A DNA stretch of 63,005 nt from Sphingomonas aquatilis (GCF_014196115.1 NZ_JACIDB010000012.1:1-63005), one strand, 5' to 3'; shown: positions 1 through 8,535, counted from the stretch's first letter. The notes: a model not told the origin generated them from the letters alone. A program made the numbers and translations.

Positions 1-162
1 CACTGCCTCCGTCATGACTCGTCTCCGCTGCTAACAAATCCATCATCAGCATCTCAGATTCGAGCCTCCAAGGCTCCGGCAGTCATGGGGTCTAACGCCA
101 CGTCAGCGCGCCGTTTAGCGTCCCAATTGGGATGGTATTTCGGGATTATGGAAGTAGATCGG

Positions 163-645
163 TTAGCCGGTTCCACCTGAGACATCAGGAGCCACTTTGG
201 GGTCCGGGTCCTGCGCCTTGCCGGTCGCGGGTGCCACCTTCTGGCTCGGCATAGCGGTGAGATAAGCAACGATCGCATCGACGTCCTTCTCGGCCACTGG
301 CGCCTTATACACCTCACGCATCTTGGTGACGGTCGCCTTCCACTGATCCGCCGATAGCGCAGGCTGGGTCAGCGCCATGCTGGCTGAGTGGCACGAGGTG
401 CAGTTGGCGTTGATGACGTCGGCGTGCGGACCATCGGGGTAGGTCGCGTCATCGACCGGCAGGTCGACGCTGGTCGAGGCGAGCGAAAAGCCGTGGGCTG
501 AGACGCTGGCGGGCGGCGCCGGCTCGGATGTCTCGGAGATCGGGGCAGGCGCCTTGCGGCTGCTCGGCGCACCGATCGAGACCAGGATAATGCCGGTCAG
601 GCCGATCAGGCCAGCGGCCATGATGCCGGGAGACGGGGTCTTCAT
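163..645 (-). CDS. c-type cytochrome, probable electron acceptor subunit of sulfite dehydrogenase
   Basis: This 160-residue protein has an N-terminal hydrophobic segment (residues 8-25) that looks like an uncleaved anchor or signal, a Pro/Ala-rich linker, and one haem-binding CTSCH motif at residues 82-86. That makes it a periplasmic monohaem cytochrome c. It starts 12 bases after the stop of the sulfite oxidase gene on the same strand, so the two are almost certainly co-transcribed. Sulfite dehydrogenases of the SorAB type pair a molybdenum subunit with exactly such a small cytochrome, and SorB-like electron transfer is the likely role. The context supports this; sequence identity to SorB proper was not tested. 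Confidence 0.85.
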   Translation of the reverse strand: MKTPSPGIMAAGLIGLTGIILVSIGAPSSRKAPAPISETSEPAPPASVSAHGFSLASTSVDLPVDDATYPDGPHADVINANCTSCHSASMALTQPALSADQWKATVTKMREVYKAPVAEKDVDAIVAYLTAMPSQKVAPATGKAQDPDPKVAPDVSGGTG

Positions 646-657
646 GCTACTCGCTCC

Positions 658-1893
658 TCAGGCCGCGATGATGGTGGTGGTCTCGATGTTGCCGCGCATG
701 AACCCGCCCGGGTTCCAGATCGGTTTCATCGGCTGGGCGACACCGTTGGTATTCCAGCAGCGCACCATGATCGGGTTGGGCCCGCGCCGGAGCGGCACCC
801 GCCCGTCCCAGCGGCGAAAGCTGTACCTGCCCTCGTCCGCGCCGAGCGTCGTCTTATACCACGTCCGGCCACCGTCCGACGATACATCGACCTTGGCGAC
901 GCCGCAGTCGCCGCCCATCGCGATCCCGCCGACCGGGATCGACGCCTCATAAGCTATCGCCTGGCCATCGGGCAGGCTGGTCATCCAGCTGCGCGGGATC
1001 ATGCGATTGATGGGAACGGTCGGAAAGTCCTTGGCACCGGGCGCGACATTCGCGCCGGGCGTCGCCGGTATCTTGTAGGCCTTGGCCATCCAATACTGGT
1101 CGTCAGGGCCGGGCAGTACCTCAATCGAGTTCAGCATCTTGACCCAATAGGTCGAGTACCAGCCCGGCACGATCAGCCGGCAGGGAAAGCCGTTGAGGAG
1201 CGGCAGCTGCTCGCCGTTCATGCCAAAGGCGATCATCACCTCGCCGTCGCGGGCATGGTCGATGTCGAGCGCCTTCTCGAAGTCAGGGGCGCCAGCGACC
1301 ACCGGCTGATCGAGAGCGCCGAAGCGCACCTGTACCGCGCCTGCCTTGACCCCGGCGAGATCGAGCACGTCGCGCAGGCGCACGCCGAGCCATTTGGCGT
1401 TGCCCATCGCGCCATTGCCCCATTGTGCGCCGGCGACACGCGGCTGGAACAGCCCACGGCTGTTTCCCGAGCATTGGTTGACCGCCGCCATCTCGACCCG
1501 CGGCAGGCGCAGCAGCTGGGCGAGGCTGATCGACAGCGGTCCGTTGACGTGGCCGAAGACGTTGAGGCGGAAAGTCTCGACATCGATCGAGGTCGGGATG
1601 TCGGCCCAGTGCCAGCGGACGAAGAACTGGTCGTTGGGGGTGAACACCGACTTGTCGAACACGTCCATCGGCGTCTCCAGCAAGGGCGGATGGACACGCT
1701 GGAGGATCATGCTGCCCTTGCCGGGAAAGGCGCTGGTCATCGGCCGTTCGGCATTGCCGCCAGGCAGCTTCAGGTCGACGAGCTGCTGCGCCAGCGCAGG
1801 TGCTGCGGCAAGGCCGGCGCTGCCGAGGGCGGCATGCCTGAGAAAGCGGCGACGGCTGGTCTCACTCGCCAGCCCGGCGTCGAAATTGTCCAT
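658..1893 (-). CDS. Tat-exported molybdenum sulfite oxidase/dehydrogenase (SorA/SoxC-like)
   Basis: This 411-residue protein oxidises sulfite to sulfate with a molybdopterin cofactor. It carries a twin-arginine signal (SRRRFLRH, residues 13-20) followed by a hydrophobic stretch and an AQQ cleavage region, so it acts in the periplasm. The Mo-ligating cysteine is C141 in NQCSGNSRG, and the RWH motif at 93-95 fits the active-site Arg/His of the family. A C-terminal dimerisation domain (about 290-411) has the usual SSDGGRTW signature. The open frame runs further upstream, but the ATG at 1893 is chosen because AGGAG lies 8 bases before it and the Tat signal begins there. It is followed by the cytochrome c gene. 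Confidence 0.93.
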   Translation of the reverse strand: MDNFDAGLASETSRRRFLRHAALGSAGLAAAPALAQQLVDLKLPGGNAERPMTSAFPGKGSMILQRVHPPLLETPMDVFDKSVFTPNDQFFVRWHWADIPTSIDVETFRLNVFGHVNGPLSISLAQLLRLPRVEMAAVNQCSGNSRGLFQPRVAGAQWGNGAMGNAKWLGVRLRDVLDLAGVKAGAVQVRFGALDQPVVAGAPDFEKALDIDHARDGEVMIAFGMNGEQLPLLNGFPCRLIVPGWYSTYWVKMLNSIEVLPGPDDQYWMAKAYKIPATPGANVAPGAKDFPTVPINRMIPRSWMTSLPDGQAIAYEASIPVGGIAMGGDCGVAKVDVSSDGGRTWYKTTLGADEGRYSFRRWDGRVPLRRGPNPIMVRCWNTNGVAQPMKPIWNPGGFMRGNIETTTIIAA

Positions 1894-1947
1894 GACAAGG
1901 CTCTCCTGTGGCCAGCCACGCTGGCGGATCGAAGGGGCGTTCTGCAA

Positions 1948-1973
1948 GTGATCGGACCGACTGATCCGATCAC
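1948..1973. promoter_or_regulatory. perfect palindrome upstream of sulfite oxidase gene, candidate LysR operator
   Basis: The arms GTGATCGG and CCGATCAC are separated by 10 bases. The palindrome lies in the 89-base gap between the exporter stop (1983) and the sulfite oxidase start (1893). Related GATCGG...CCGATC palindromes precede the lysR and dsbA-like genes of the same operon, so a shared regulator, most simply the encoded LysR protein, is inferred. Confidence 0.55.
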
Positions 1974-1982
1974 CACAGCGGA

Positions 1983-3134
1983 TCAGTTCGGGGTGGCGAT
2001 GCAGGGCGAGACGAACAGGTTGCCCCGCCATGCACCGGCTAGCGTCTTGGCACCGACCAGCAGCCACATCGCCGCGAGCGCAACCGTCAGCACCGTGCCG
2101 ACGATACCGAAAAACATCAGGTTCAGCGTCGTGCCGAGGCGGAAGGTGGCGACGGTGTAGACGCCGAGCGGGAAGGTGTAGCCCCACCAGCCGAGGTTGA
2201 ACGGCACGCCGGCGCGCCAGTAGCGGATGGTGATGAGCGTCGCGAGCGCCAGCCACCACAGGCCGAAACCCCACAGGCAGAGCCCGGCGACGACGCCGAT
2301 CCCTTGCGCGACGGTACCGACACCGGCCAGCCCGTGCGCCGCGAGGATCGCCGGCGCATCGGCCCCGAGCACCAGCATACCCAGCGCCCCGGTGCCGATC
2401 GGCCCCAGCGCCAGCCAGGAGGATGCCGCCATGCTCTCATGCGGCAGCTTGTGGAGCGCCATGCGCAGGATCAGGATGGCGAGGATGCCGAACGCGACCG
2501 GCACCGAATAGGCCCACAGCACATAGGATGTCGCAAGGGTCACCATCTGCGCGTGAGGATCGACCAGATGCGGCGCGAGCAGCCCGCCGCTGGCACCCGC
2601 CACTTCGGCAGCGACGACCGGCAGCAGCCATACCGCGGTCATGCCGTCCAGGCTGTGCTCGTGGCGGGTAAACATCAGGTACGGGATGAGCACGCCGCAT
2701 GCGAGCGACATGGCGACGTCGATCCACCACAGGACGTGTGCGACCGGCACGATGCCGTTACCGAACCGCGCGATCCCGAAGGCGAGGCATCCGTTGATGA
2801 TCGTCGCCAGGCCCATCGGGATGGTCCCGATGAACATAGACACGGTGTTGTGCCCGAAGATGCGCCTCGCCTCGTGCCCGAACATCACCCAGCGCGCGCC
2901 ATAGAGGCCGGCGAACAGCGCGAAGAGCGCGATGTTGAAGAACCACAACATCTCGCCGACCGGCTTCAACGCAGTTCCGATGCCGGGCACCTGCGGCAGC
3001 GCGAGCGCGAGGATACCGGTGCCCATCGTCGCGGCGAACCAGTTGGGCGTGAACTGGCGGATCATCTCGCGCGGATGGTCAAGCCGGCTGAGCGGCTTGA
3101 GGCCGGTCAGGACCGAGGGGGTGTCGGCAGTCAT
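1983..3134 (-). CDS. TDT-family transporter (TehA/SSU1-like), probable sulfite exporter
   Basis: This 383-residue polytopic inner-membrane protein has about ten hydrophobic segments. Its early motif NWFAATMGTGILA is typical of the tellurite-resistance/dicarboxylate transporter (TDT) family, which includes the yeast sulfite pump SSU1, TehA and malate transporters. Its start overlaps the LysR gene stop by 4 bases, and it is followed by the sulfite oxidase gene. That placement makes export of cytosolic sulfite toward the periplasmic sulfite dehydrogenase the most economical role. Family membership is clear from the sequence; the substrate is inferred only from neighbours, and C4-dicarboxylate or anion transport remains possible. 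Confidence 0.82.
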   Translation of the reverse strand: MTADTPSVLTGLKPLSRLDHPREMIRQFTPNWFAATMGTGILALALPQVPGIGTALKPVGEMLWFFNIALFALFAGLYGARWVMFGHEARRIFGHNTVSMFIGTIPMGLATIINGCLAFGIARFGNGIVPVAHVLWWIDVAMSLACGVLIPYLMFTRHEHSLDGMTAVWLLPVVAAEVAGASGGLLAPHLVDPHAQMVTLATSYVLWAYSVPVAFGILAILILRMALHKLPHESMAASSWLALGPIGTGALGMLVLGADAPAILAAHGLAGVGTVAQGIGVVAGLCLWGFGLWWLALATLITIRYWRAGVPFNLGWWGYTFPLGVYTVATFRLGTTLNLMFFGIVGTVLTVALAAMWLLVGAKTLAGAWRGNLFVSPCIATPN

Positions 3135-4003
3135 GCGACCTGCTCCTTGATGAGGTCCGTCAGCGCGTCGGCCGCGCGGGTGCGATAGCGTTCCTTGTGG
3201 CGCAGCGCGTGAAAGGCGCGATCGGGCAACCCAAGCGGCAGCTCGACCAGATCGCCGGCCTTAAGCGCGCGTGCGACGACCAATCGCGACAACACAGCGA
3301 CGCCGGCACCGGCCTCGACCGCGGTACGCACCGCCTCGTTCGACGGCAGCGTCATCGCTACCGTCAGCTGAGCCGGATCAAACCCGCGCGTTCGCAGTAC
3401 GTCCTCGAAGGTCGAGCGCGTGCCCGAACCCTGCTCGCGGACGATCCAGCGTGCAGCGCGCAGCCAGGCATCGTCGATGCGTTCGGCTTCCTCGCGGCCG
3501 ACCAGTACCATCGGGTCACGCCCTACGATCCAATGCGCCAGCGCCGGTTCGTCCACCTCGCCCTCGACAAAGCCGAGTTCGGCCGCGCCGCTCAGGACCT
3601 GCGCTGCTGCACCCTCAGTGTTGTCGATCGCCAGCTCGACCGCGATCTGCGGGTGGCGTTCGTGGAAGGCGGCGAGCTTTGCGGGCAACCAGTAGCTCGC
3701 GATCGTCTGGCTTGCGACGATCCGCAACGATCCACGCGCAAGCCCGGCATAGTCCGCCAGCATCGTCTCGGCATGCGCTGCCCGCCCCAGCACCGCGCGC
3801 GCTTCTTCCAGAAAGCCTCGGCCTGCCTCGGTCAGCTGGATGCCACGCCCGACGCGGTGGAACAGCGGAACGCCGTAGCGCGCTTCGAGGGCCGCAACCG
3901 CGCCGGAAGCAGCGGACTGCGTGACGTTCAGCGCCTCGGCCGCACGCGTAACGTGTTCACGCTCGGCCACGCCGACAAATATTCTCAATTGCTCCAGCGT
4001 CAT
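3131..4003 (-). CDS. LysR-family transcriptional regulator of the sulfite operon
   Basis: This regulator of about 290 residues has an N-terminal winged HTH (roughly residues 1-60, with RAAEALNVTQSAASGAVAAL) and a periplasmic-binding-protein-like effector domain. ATG at 4003 is preferred over an upstream in-frame TTG because AGGAG sits 7 bases ahead of it. The gene overlaps the downstream exporter by 4 bases and follows the DsbA-like gene, so it is embedded in the operon it presumably controls. That differs from the usual divergent LysR layout. The effector is unknown; CysB/CbbR-like ligands related to sulfur metabolites would fit. A degenerate second copy of its HTH region lies at 16095-16165. 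Confidence 0.9.
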   Translation of the reverse strand: MTLEQLRIFVGVAEREHVTRAAEALNVTQSAASGAVAALEARYGVPLFHRVGRGIQLTEAGRGFLEEARAVLGRAAHAETMLADYAGLARGSLRIVASQTIASYWLPAKLAAFHERHPQIAVELAIDNTEGAAAQVLSGAAELGFVEGEVDEPALAHWIVGRDPMVLVGREEAERIDDAWLRAARWIVREQGSGTRSTFEDVLRTRGFDPAQLTVAMTLPSNEAVRTAVEAGAGVAVLSRLVVARALKAGDLVELPLGLPDRAFHALRHKERYRTRAADALTDLIKEQVA

Positions 4004-4058
4004 GATCAATCTCCTGACGCCGATGTTAGGCTTGATTAAACAATCTATCCATCTCGTT

Positions 4059-4076
4059 GATCGGTTCGTTCCGATC
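4059..4076. promoter_or_regulatory. palindrome upstream of lysR gene, candidate autoregulatory site
   Basis: GATCGG and CCGATC arms surround TTCGTT in the gap between the dsbA-like stop (4088) and the lysR start (4003). The arms match those of the palindromes at 1948-1973 and 4720-4739. Confidence 0.5.
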
Positions 4077-4087
4077 GCATTTCATGA

Positions 4088-4678
4088 TTAATTGCGTACC
4101 GTGGCAACCGCGCGGTCGAGCATCGCCCGGTCGATCGCGCCTGGGATCACCAGCTTGCCGATGACGATCCCCGGCGTACCCTGCAGGCCGTAGGAATGCG
4201 CCAGAGCGTCGGTTTCGCGCAAGGTCGCATCGATCGCGTCTTCCCGCGAGACGAGATCGCGACGAAGGCGGTCCATATTCAACCCGGCATGCGCCGCAGC
4301 TTGCGAGAGATCGTTTACGCTCATCTCCTTCGGTGCAGCCATCAGCGCATCGTGAAACGCAGCGTGGCGGCCTTGCATCGCGCTGGCGATAGCCCAGCGC
4401 GCTGCCTCCTTGGACGCCGAACCCAGAACCGGCCAGTCACGATAGACGATGCGGACATTTGGGTTGTCGCGGCGGAAGCCATCGAGCACCGCATGGAACG
4501 CGCGGCAATGCCCACATCGGTAATCCGAAAAGACGCTGACGACGGTTGTGGCGTCACGGGGGCCAGCGATCGGCACGTTCGCGTCATTTGAGGATATTGC
4601 TGACGGGACGATCGCTTCGCTGCACGCGGTCGTGAGTATTATCGCGCAGGCGGCCAGGGCTTGGGTCAACGTAGGCAT
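4088..4678 (-). CDS. DsbA-family thiol:disulfide oxidoreductase, probable lipoprotein
   Basis: This 196-residue protein carries a lipobox-like LTTAC at residues 15-19, so it may be membrane-anchored on the periplasmic side. A thioredoxin fold follows with active site CGHC at 55-58 and a cis-proline loop around GTPGIVIG. The motif YRDWPVLG is nearly identical to that of the two DsbA-like proteins in the sulfur island (57514-58784), which suggests a common family of DsbA/ScsC-like proteins travelling with sulfur genes. It is first in the minus-strand sulfite operon. A role in disulfide or persulfide chemistry for exported partners is inferred. Confidence 0.88.
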   Translation of the reverse strand: MPTLTQALAACAIILTTACSEAIVPSAISSNDANVPIAGPRDATTVVSVFSDYRCGHCRAFHAVLDGFRRDNPNVRIVYRDWPVLGSASKEAARWAIASAMQGRHAAFHDALMAAPKEMSVNDLSQAAAHAGLNMDRLRRDLVSREDAIDATLRETDALAHSYGLQGTPGIVIGKLVIPGAIDRAMLDRAVATVRN

Positions 4679-4719
4679 GACGATGGCCTAGCCGCCGATC
4701 GCGTCAAAGGTCCAAACAG

Positions 4720-4739
4720 GATCGGTGATCGTTCCGATC
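4720..4739. promoter_or_regulatory. palindrome upstream of dsbA-like gene
   Basis: GATCGG-N8-CCGATC lies 42 bases upstream of the first gene of the sulfite operon. It is the third member of a palindrome family shared by the intergenic gaps of this operon and is a candidate LysR binding site at the operon promoter. Confidence 0.5.
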
Positions 4740-5651
4740 GGCCTGCGCCGCACACGACGTTCGGCCATCTAGATCAACGGCAATGAATTGACCCGCATGA
4801 CCGCGCCGCGGCTGATGGCTCCCGCCTTTGCGCCCGCCTGGCGGGCAGGACACTTGCCTATTTGCCAGATGACGGAAGGGCCGAACGATGCCCAGATCGT
4901 TAATGCCGTCAACTCTATATTAACGATGCTCGACGTCGAGCTGGTCGGCGCGGAGAGGATGATTACGCGCTACTCCTACCATCCCGCCAGTCTGAATCGA
5001 GCAGATGAGGTGTCCTAAGGGACGCTGACTATAGGGATCAATCAAAAATGATGATGGCACGTGTGCCGCCTAGTCGTCGAAACGTGAGCCGCATTCTACC
5101 AGTTCGCTCGTCAAATATATTCTTGTGCCGGGTTCATGTCTTGAGGCAAAAAATTGTGCTGTCTTGCTTGTAATATGATCCGCTTCGCAACGTGTATCTC
5201 ACTTCCTATGAGAGAGGATGGCCGAGATGCTCAGTTAAAGCAAAGCGTCGATGATCGTCGTACTCGGCTTGTCGAACACTGTAAAACCTAATGCGCGTTC
5301 GTCATCCGAATAATGGCGGTGTGGCTTCATTCGGGTCGCAAACTACATGCCCCGCATCCGCATTTTCCCCATGGAATACGAACGCTCCCTGACCGAAAAT
5401 AATTCCGGGTAGCAGCTTCATTGCCGCCAAACTTGTCAGACCTCGCGCGTATGGATCACTGTCACACGTTCATCGGTCCAATGGTTGAACATGGCCGCTA
5501 CAATCGGCTGGCCGGAATGATGGGCGATAATTGATCACGATTGTGTATTGAAACCATCGTGACCACGCGTTGGACGCGAGGGGCATATCGGTCGATCTAA
5601 CGGTATCGGACCGGCACGATCACCCGCTGGATCTGCGATAAGGATCAAACG
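4740..5651. other. 912-base gap without an intact gene
   Basis: No convincing intact gene was found. A 76-codon plus frame at 4788-5018 has no ribosome binding site and no recognisable motif. The stretch is lower in GC than its surroundings, and one minus-strand part (5235-5545) reads as a decayed coding sequence, annotated separately. The interval probably also holds the promoter of the beta-propeller gene at 5652. Confidence 0.6.
5235..5545 (-). pseudogene. frameshifted remnant of an unidentified protein
   Basis: Reading the minus strand and switching frame twice gives continuous protein-like text: first HHSGQPIVAAMFNHW and DERVTVIHTREV, then in another frame LAAMKLLPGIIFGQGAF and ENADAGHVVCDP, then YSDDERALGFTVFD ending in a stop at 5235. 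Each segment is interrupted by stops in the flanking frames. I cannot name the family. The composition argues for a once-functional gene inactivated by frameshifts rather than random sequence. Confidence 0.4.
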
Positions 5652-6821
5652 ATGAAAGCTGCAATCGTTCTGGTTGCCGCGATGTTGGCGTCAGCAGCGC
5701 CACTCCCGGTAACCGCTCAGGCCTATTGGGCCGCGCCCGTTGCAGATAGTTTTCCAGCTGATCTCATGGCGGTTCAGTCGCCATGGTCAAGGCCGGACAT
5801 CGATCTAAGTCATCAGGACCGGATTTACGTGTCCGATCCGACATCGACGAACATTGCCGTCATCGATCCTGCCGCGGGCAGTGAATTGGGCTCGATCGAC
5901 CTTTCGAAGGGCGCAATTGTCAAAACACCCTTTCTCAGCCTGAACGTCCCACGGATGGCTGCGACGCGTGACGGGCGGACGTTGGCCATATCGACATCAG
6001 CGACGAGAGGCGTTACGTTTGTGGATCTGGCTACTAACACGAAACGCGGCCGGGTCGCGTTCAAGAGTTCGCCGACCGCCGTCGCGTTTACACCCAACGG
6101 GCACGAACTCTGGGTTTCGCTCGGCGATGAAAATGCCATCGCGATCGTAGACCCTAAAATTGCGCGAGAGATCACTCGTATTCCAGCGAACGGCGGAGCG
6201 GGCGCTACCATCCTGTCGCCTAGCGGACGCTATGCCTTTGTGTCGCTCACTAAAATGCCGTCCATCATGGTCATCGACGTGGCGCATCGGCGCATCGTCG
6301 GAAATGTTGCCAGCATCGGCGATGGAGAGGGAGCAATCGCAGTGTCGCCAGACGGTAAACAGATCTGGGCGACACGCCGCGACAGCGGCACGACCACGGT
6401 TTTTGCTGCCAAGCCGCCGTTTGCGGTGCGCGAGGCGATAAAAACTGGCCCGGCGGCAGGCGCCCTCAACTTCGCCCAGCGCGCGGATGATTCTTTCGCG
6501 TATGTCGGCGTTGGTGGCGATGTACCTGCGATCAAGGTCTATAGAACCGATAGCCTGGAGGCTGTGACGACCGTCCCGCTGCAAGCACCTCCAACTGCGG
6601 TTTGGCCCTCTGGCGATGGTACGAGGATCTATGTTAGCCTAGCCGGAACTGACAAGCTCGCGACGATCGACACGCTTACGTACACCATGGCGTCGGAGAT
6701 TCCGATCAGTACCGATGCTCAAAGCCTTATCTATGTTCCTGGTGCCGTCCGATCGGGTAAAGGTCTGGCCAATCTTGCCCCATTCGTACGCGATGAAGGG
6801 CGTACCTTATCAGTGCGTTAA
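5652..6821 (+). CDS. secreted YncE-like beta-propeller protein
   Basis: This 389-residue protein has a cleavable signal peptide (residues 1-23, ending PVTAQA) and repeated beta-propeller blades recognisable as recurring patterns such as TNIAVIDP, FTPNGHELWVS, LSPSGRYAF, VSPDGKQIWA and PSGDGTRIYVS. It belongs to the YVTN/YncE seven-bladed family, which includes PQQ/cytochrome d1-like folds without catalytic residues. It resembles the larger propeller at 19217-20656 but lacks that protein's roughly 100-residue C-terminal extension. It stands alone on the plus strand between decayed sequences. Its function is unknown; periplasmic binding or scaffolding is typical of the family. Confidence 0.83.
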   Translation: MKAAIVLVAAMLASAAPLPVTAQAYWAAPVADSFPADLMAVQSPWSRPDIDLSHQDRIYVSDPTSTNIAVIDPAAGSELGSIDLSKGAIVKTPFLSLNVPRMAATRDGRTLAISTSATRGVTFVDLATNTKRGRVAFKSSPTAVAFTPNGHELWVSLGDENAIAIVDPKIAREITRIPANGGAGATILSPSGRYAFVSLTKMPSIMVIDVAHRRIVGNVASIGDGEGAIAVSPDGKQIWATRRDSGTTTVFAAKPPFAVREAIKTGPAAGALNFAQRADDSFAYVGVGGDVPAIKVYRTDSLEAVTTVPLQAPPTAVWPSGDGTRIYVSLAGTDKLATIDTLTYTMASEIPISTDAQSLIYVPGAVRSGKGLANLAPFVRDEGRTLSVR

Positions 6822-6972
6822 TCATTTTCAACGTCTTTCACTCTTCAAGAAATATTTTCCATAAGGACTAGTCTTCGGATAAGTTGTCCTCAGTAGTGCC
6901 GTGGTGCGATTTGTTATTTGCTGATCTGCCGGGGCGCACCCGGTGATGTTTCAGGTCAGAATAGTCTATACT

Positions 6973-7155
6973 CTATGAACTGCTTGCCGTGCCGTAGGTG
7001 CTGGGCCAAATACGCCGGGTGGTAATGGATTTTGAGGATTGCCCATTATCGCTGGTGGTAGATATAATTATCGCCGGTGATGCCATTATGACTTTGAAGG
7101 ACATCAGTGCGGTTCTACCATCATAACCAGCCGCGTCATTAACGTCGACAGTCAT
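6973..7155 (-). CDS. possible small protein, uncertain
   Basis: A 60-codon frame is preceded by a strong AAAAGGAGA ribosome binding site a few bases before the ATG at 7155, which is the main reason to list it. The product is Ser/Thr-rich with a short hydrophobic patch and matches nothing I recognise. It is divergent from the membrane protein gene at 7275, with a 15-base palindrome (7189-7203) between them. It could equally be a remnant in this decayed region. Apart from it, the interval 6822-7274 holds nothing else I can support. Confidence 0.3.
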   Translation of the reverse strand: MTVDVNDAAGYDGRTALMSFKVIMASPAIIISTTSDNGQSSKSITTRRIWPSTYGTASSS

Positions 7156-7188
7156 AAATCTCCTTTTCAGATTGGATTGAAAAGTAAG

Positions 7189-7203
7189 ATCAGTTGGACT
7201 GAT
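7189..7203. promoter_or_regulatory. perfect 15-base palindrome, candidate operator
   Basis: ATCAGT-TGG-ACTGAT lies between the small minus ORF (start 7155) and the plus-strand gene at 7275. The position suits a repressor site for one or both; the cognate regulator is not evident in the window. Confidence 0.35.
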
Positions 7204-7274
7204 GTGAGACGTTCAACCATCTTCTCATCGCGATGTCGCGCATCTCGCGCCCCGCCGAGAATGGAGTTCGAACG

Positions 7275-7760
7275 ATGGCAACGCTGCCCCGACAGGTCGA
7301 CCATGATGTGTCCGCCGATGACCTGATCCCGCGTCCGATGCTGACGCTGGTGCATGACGTCGACGACTACGATGCGATTGAGCGCACCGCGCCCGGCGTC
7401 GCCTCGCGCGGCGTTCACCCCGGCGCACTGCTCGGCTTGGTCGGTATCTACGCGACGATGCTCACCAGCTTCTGGACCTTCTTTGCCCGCGACACGTCGG
7501 CCGGACTGGTGATGACGATGGTGACGGTGCTGATGATCGTCTATTTCGGGCTGATCGTCGGCGGCATCCTGGCGGCTGACGCCGCCATGCCGGGGGAGCG
7601 CCAGCGCAGCTTTCGTGAATTCCTGGCCGGTCCGGTCGAAACACTGAACGACGTCGTCACCGGGCGACAGGCGGTGATCCAGATGCTGTTTCTGCCGGCC
7701 TGCATGGCAGTGCTGGCTGCGGTCATCGGGATCATCGCCCGCGTGTCGCAAATGGGGTAG
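7275..7760 (+). CDS. hypothetical inner-membrane protein
   Basis: This 161-residue protein has three predicted membrane segments: about residues 50-68 (LLGLVGIYATMLTSFW), 77-97 (VMTMVTVLMIVYFGLIVGG) and the C-terminal end (MLFLPACMAVLAAVIGIIA). The ATG at 7275 is preferred over one 42 bases upstream because GGAG lies just before it. The family is not recognised. The cytoplasmic N-terminus is acidic. It stands alone downstream of a palindrome (7189-7203). Two short inverted sequences follow the stop (CTGCGG at 7777 and CCGCAG at 7789) without a T tract. Confidence 0.65.
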   Translation: MATLPRQVDHDVSADDLIPRPMLTLVHDVDDYDAIERTAPGVASRGVHPGALLGLVGIYATMLTSFWTFFARDTSAGLVMTMVTVLMIVYFGLIVGGILAADAAMPGERQRSFREFLAGPVETLNDVVTGRQAVIQMLFLPACMAVLAAVIGIIARVSQMG

Positions 7761-7984
7761 GGTGATCGCACAGCGTCTGCGGAGCCGTCCGCAGGCTGCC
7801 GCAAACGGCGGAGATTGGTCGGAGCGGGCACCCTCCTGTGACGGGATGAGCCTGAAGGTAGTGGGTAAGATGCGGGAACAGCTCGACCCGTGATCTTGGC
7901 CCGCGCCCAATTCGCGTCCACGGAGGTGTTACATTTCATTTTTACGAATTTCTCGACATGATTCGTCCGCTACATGCTCGTCCC

Positions 7985-8262
7985 CAACATGCTTAGCTTC
8001 TGACCGGTCTACGAGTTTATCGCGATCTACTCAGTTATCGCATGAAGATATTTGCAGTTGCCTTCGGCATTGATGTCGTATTGGGCAACGCTATATCTTA
8101 CCAGTTCGGCACAAATTAATCGGTGTTTTCGGCCAAGGCTGGGTCGGTGATCGGGCCCACCATGGCCTATGCGGTGCTGACCGCTTTTTTCCCTCAAAGT
8201 TCCCTTCCCCAGCGTCATGCAATTCGGGATGTGCGAGGTCGGACTATGTCGCCGCCTCGCTT
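7985..8262 (+). pseudogene. cydA: remnant of cytochrome bd oxidase subunit I
   Basis: The plus strand encodes KIFAVAFGIDVV, ISYQFGTN, a TAA stop at 8117-8119 where CydA has the Trp of the GTNW motif, then SVFSAKAGSVIGPTMAY and AVLTAFF. An extra C near 8195 shifts the frame, after which VMQFGMCEVG continues the match. Order and spacing follow the conserved quinol-oxidase segment of CydA (GTNWS, IGPLMAYEVLTAFFLEA, GVMLFGM). There is no full-length start, no subunit II and no haem-domain remainder, so this is an internal relic. The rest of 7761-8535 holds no gene I can support. Confidence 0.75.
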
Positions 8263-8389
8263 ATAGTGGATGCCGTCGGCGCCTTGCATCTGCTGCGCGT
8301 TGCTGAAGCGCTACGGTGGTGGCCGATGGTTTCCAGCTTAGAACTTCAACGGTCACCGTAACCGATCTCGATCCGTGATCTAAACCATC

Positions 8390-8412
8390 AAATCAAACGG
8401 TTGGATTGATTT
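8390..8412. promoter_or_regulatory. inverted repeat upstream of metallo-hydrolase/bufferin operon
   Basis: AAATCAA-N9-TTGATTT lies 124 bases before the metallo-hydrolase start. It is AT-rich against a GC-rich background and well placed to be an operator or part of the promoter for the 8536-11957 gene set. Confidence 0.35.
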
Positions 8413-8535
8413 AAACCGTCGGGGCATCCCCGTGTCATGGTTTCAACCTCCTCCGCCGTGACCGTGCAGCTCTCCGTGGCCGATGTGAAAACCCGGCTCG
8501 GCAATGGCGCTCCCGGAGCATCAAGGATCCCTCCA

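Noticed and set aside
1255..2160. 301-codon plus-strand frame
   Set aside because: It is antisense to the sulfite oxidase gene and its product is the typical Arg/His-rich shadow of high-GC DNA.
4788..5018. 76-codon plus frame with ATG
   Set aside because: There is no ribosome binding site and no recognisable motif, in a decayed region; it is listed only as part of the gap.
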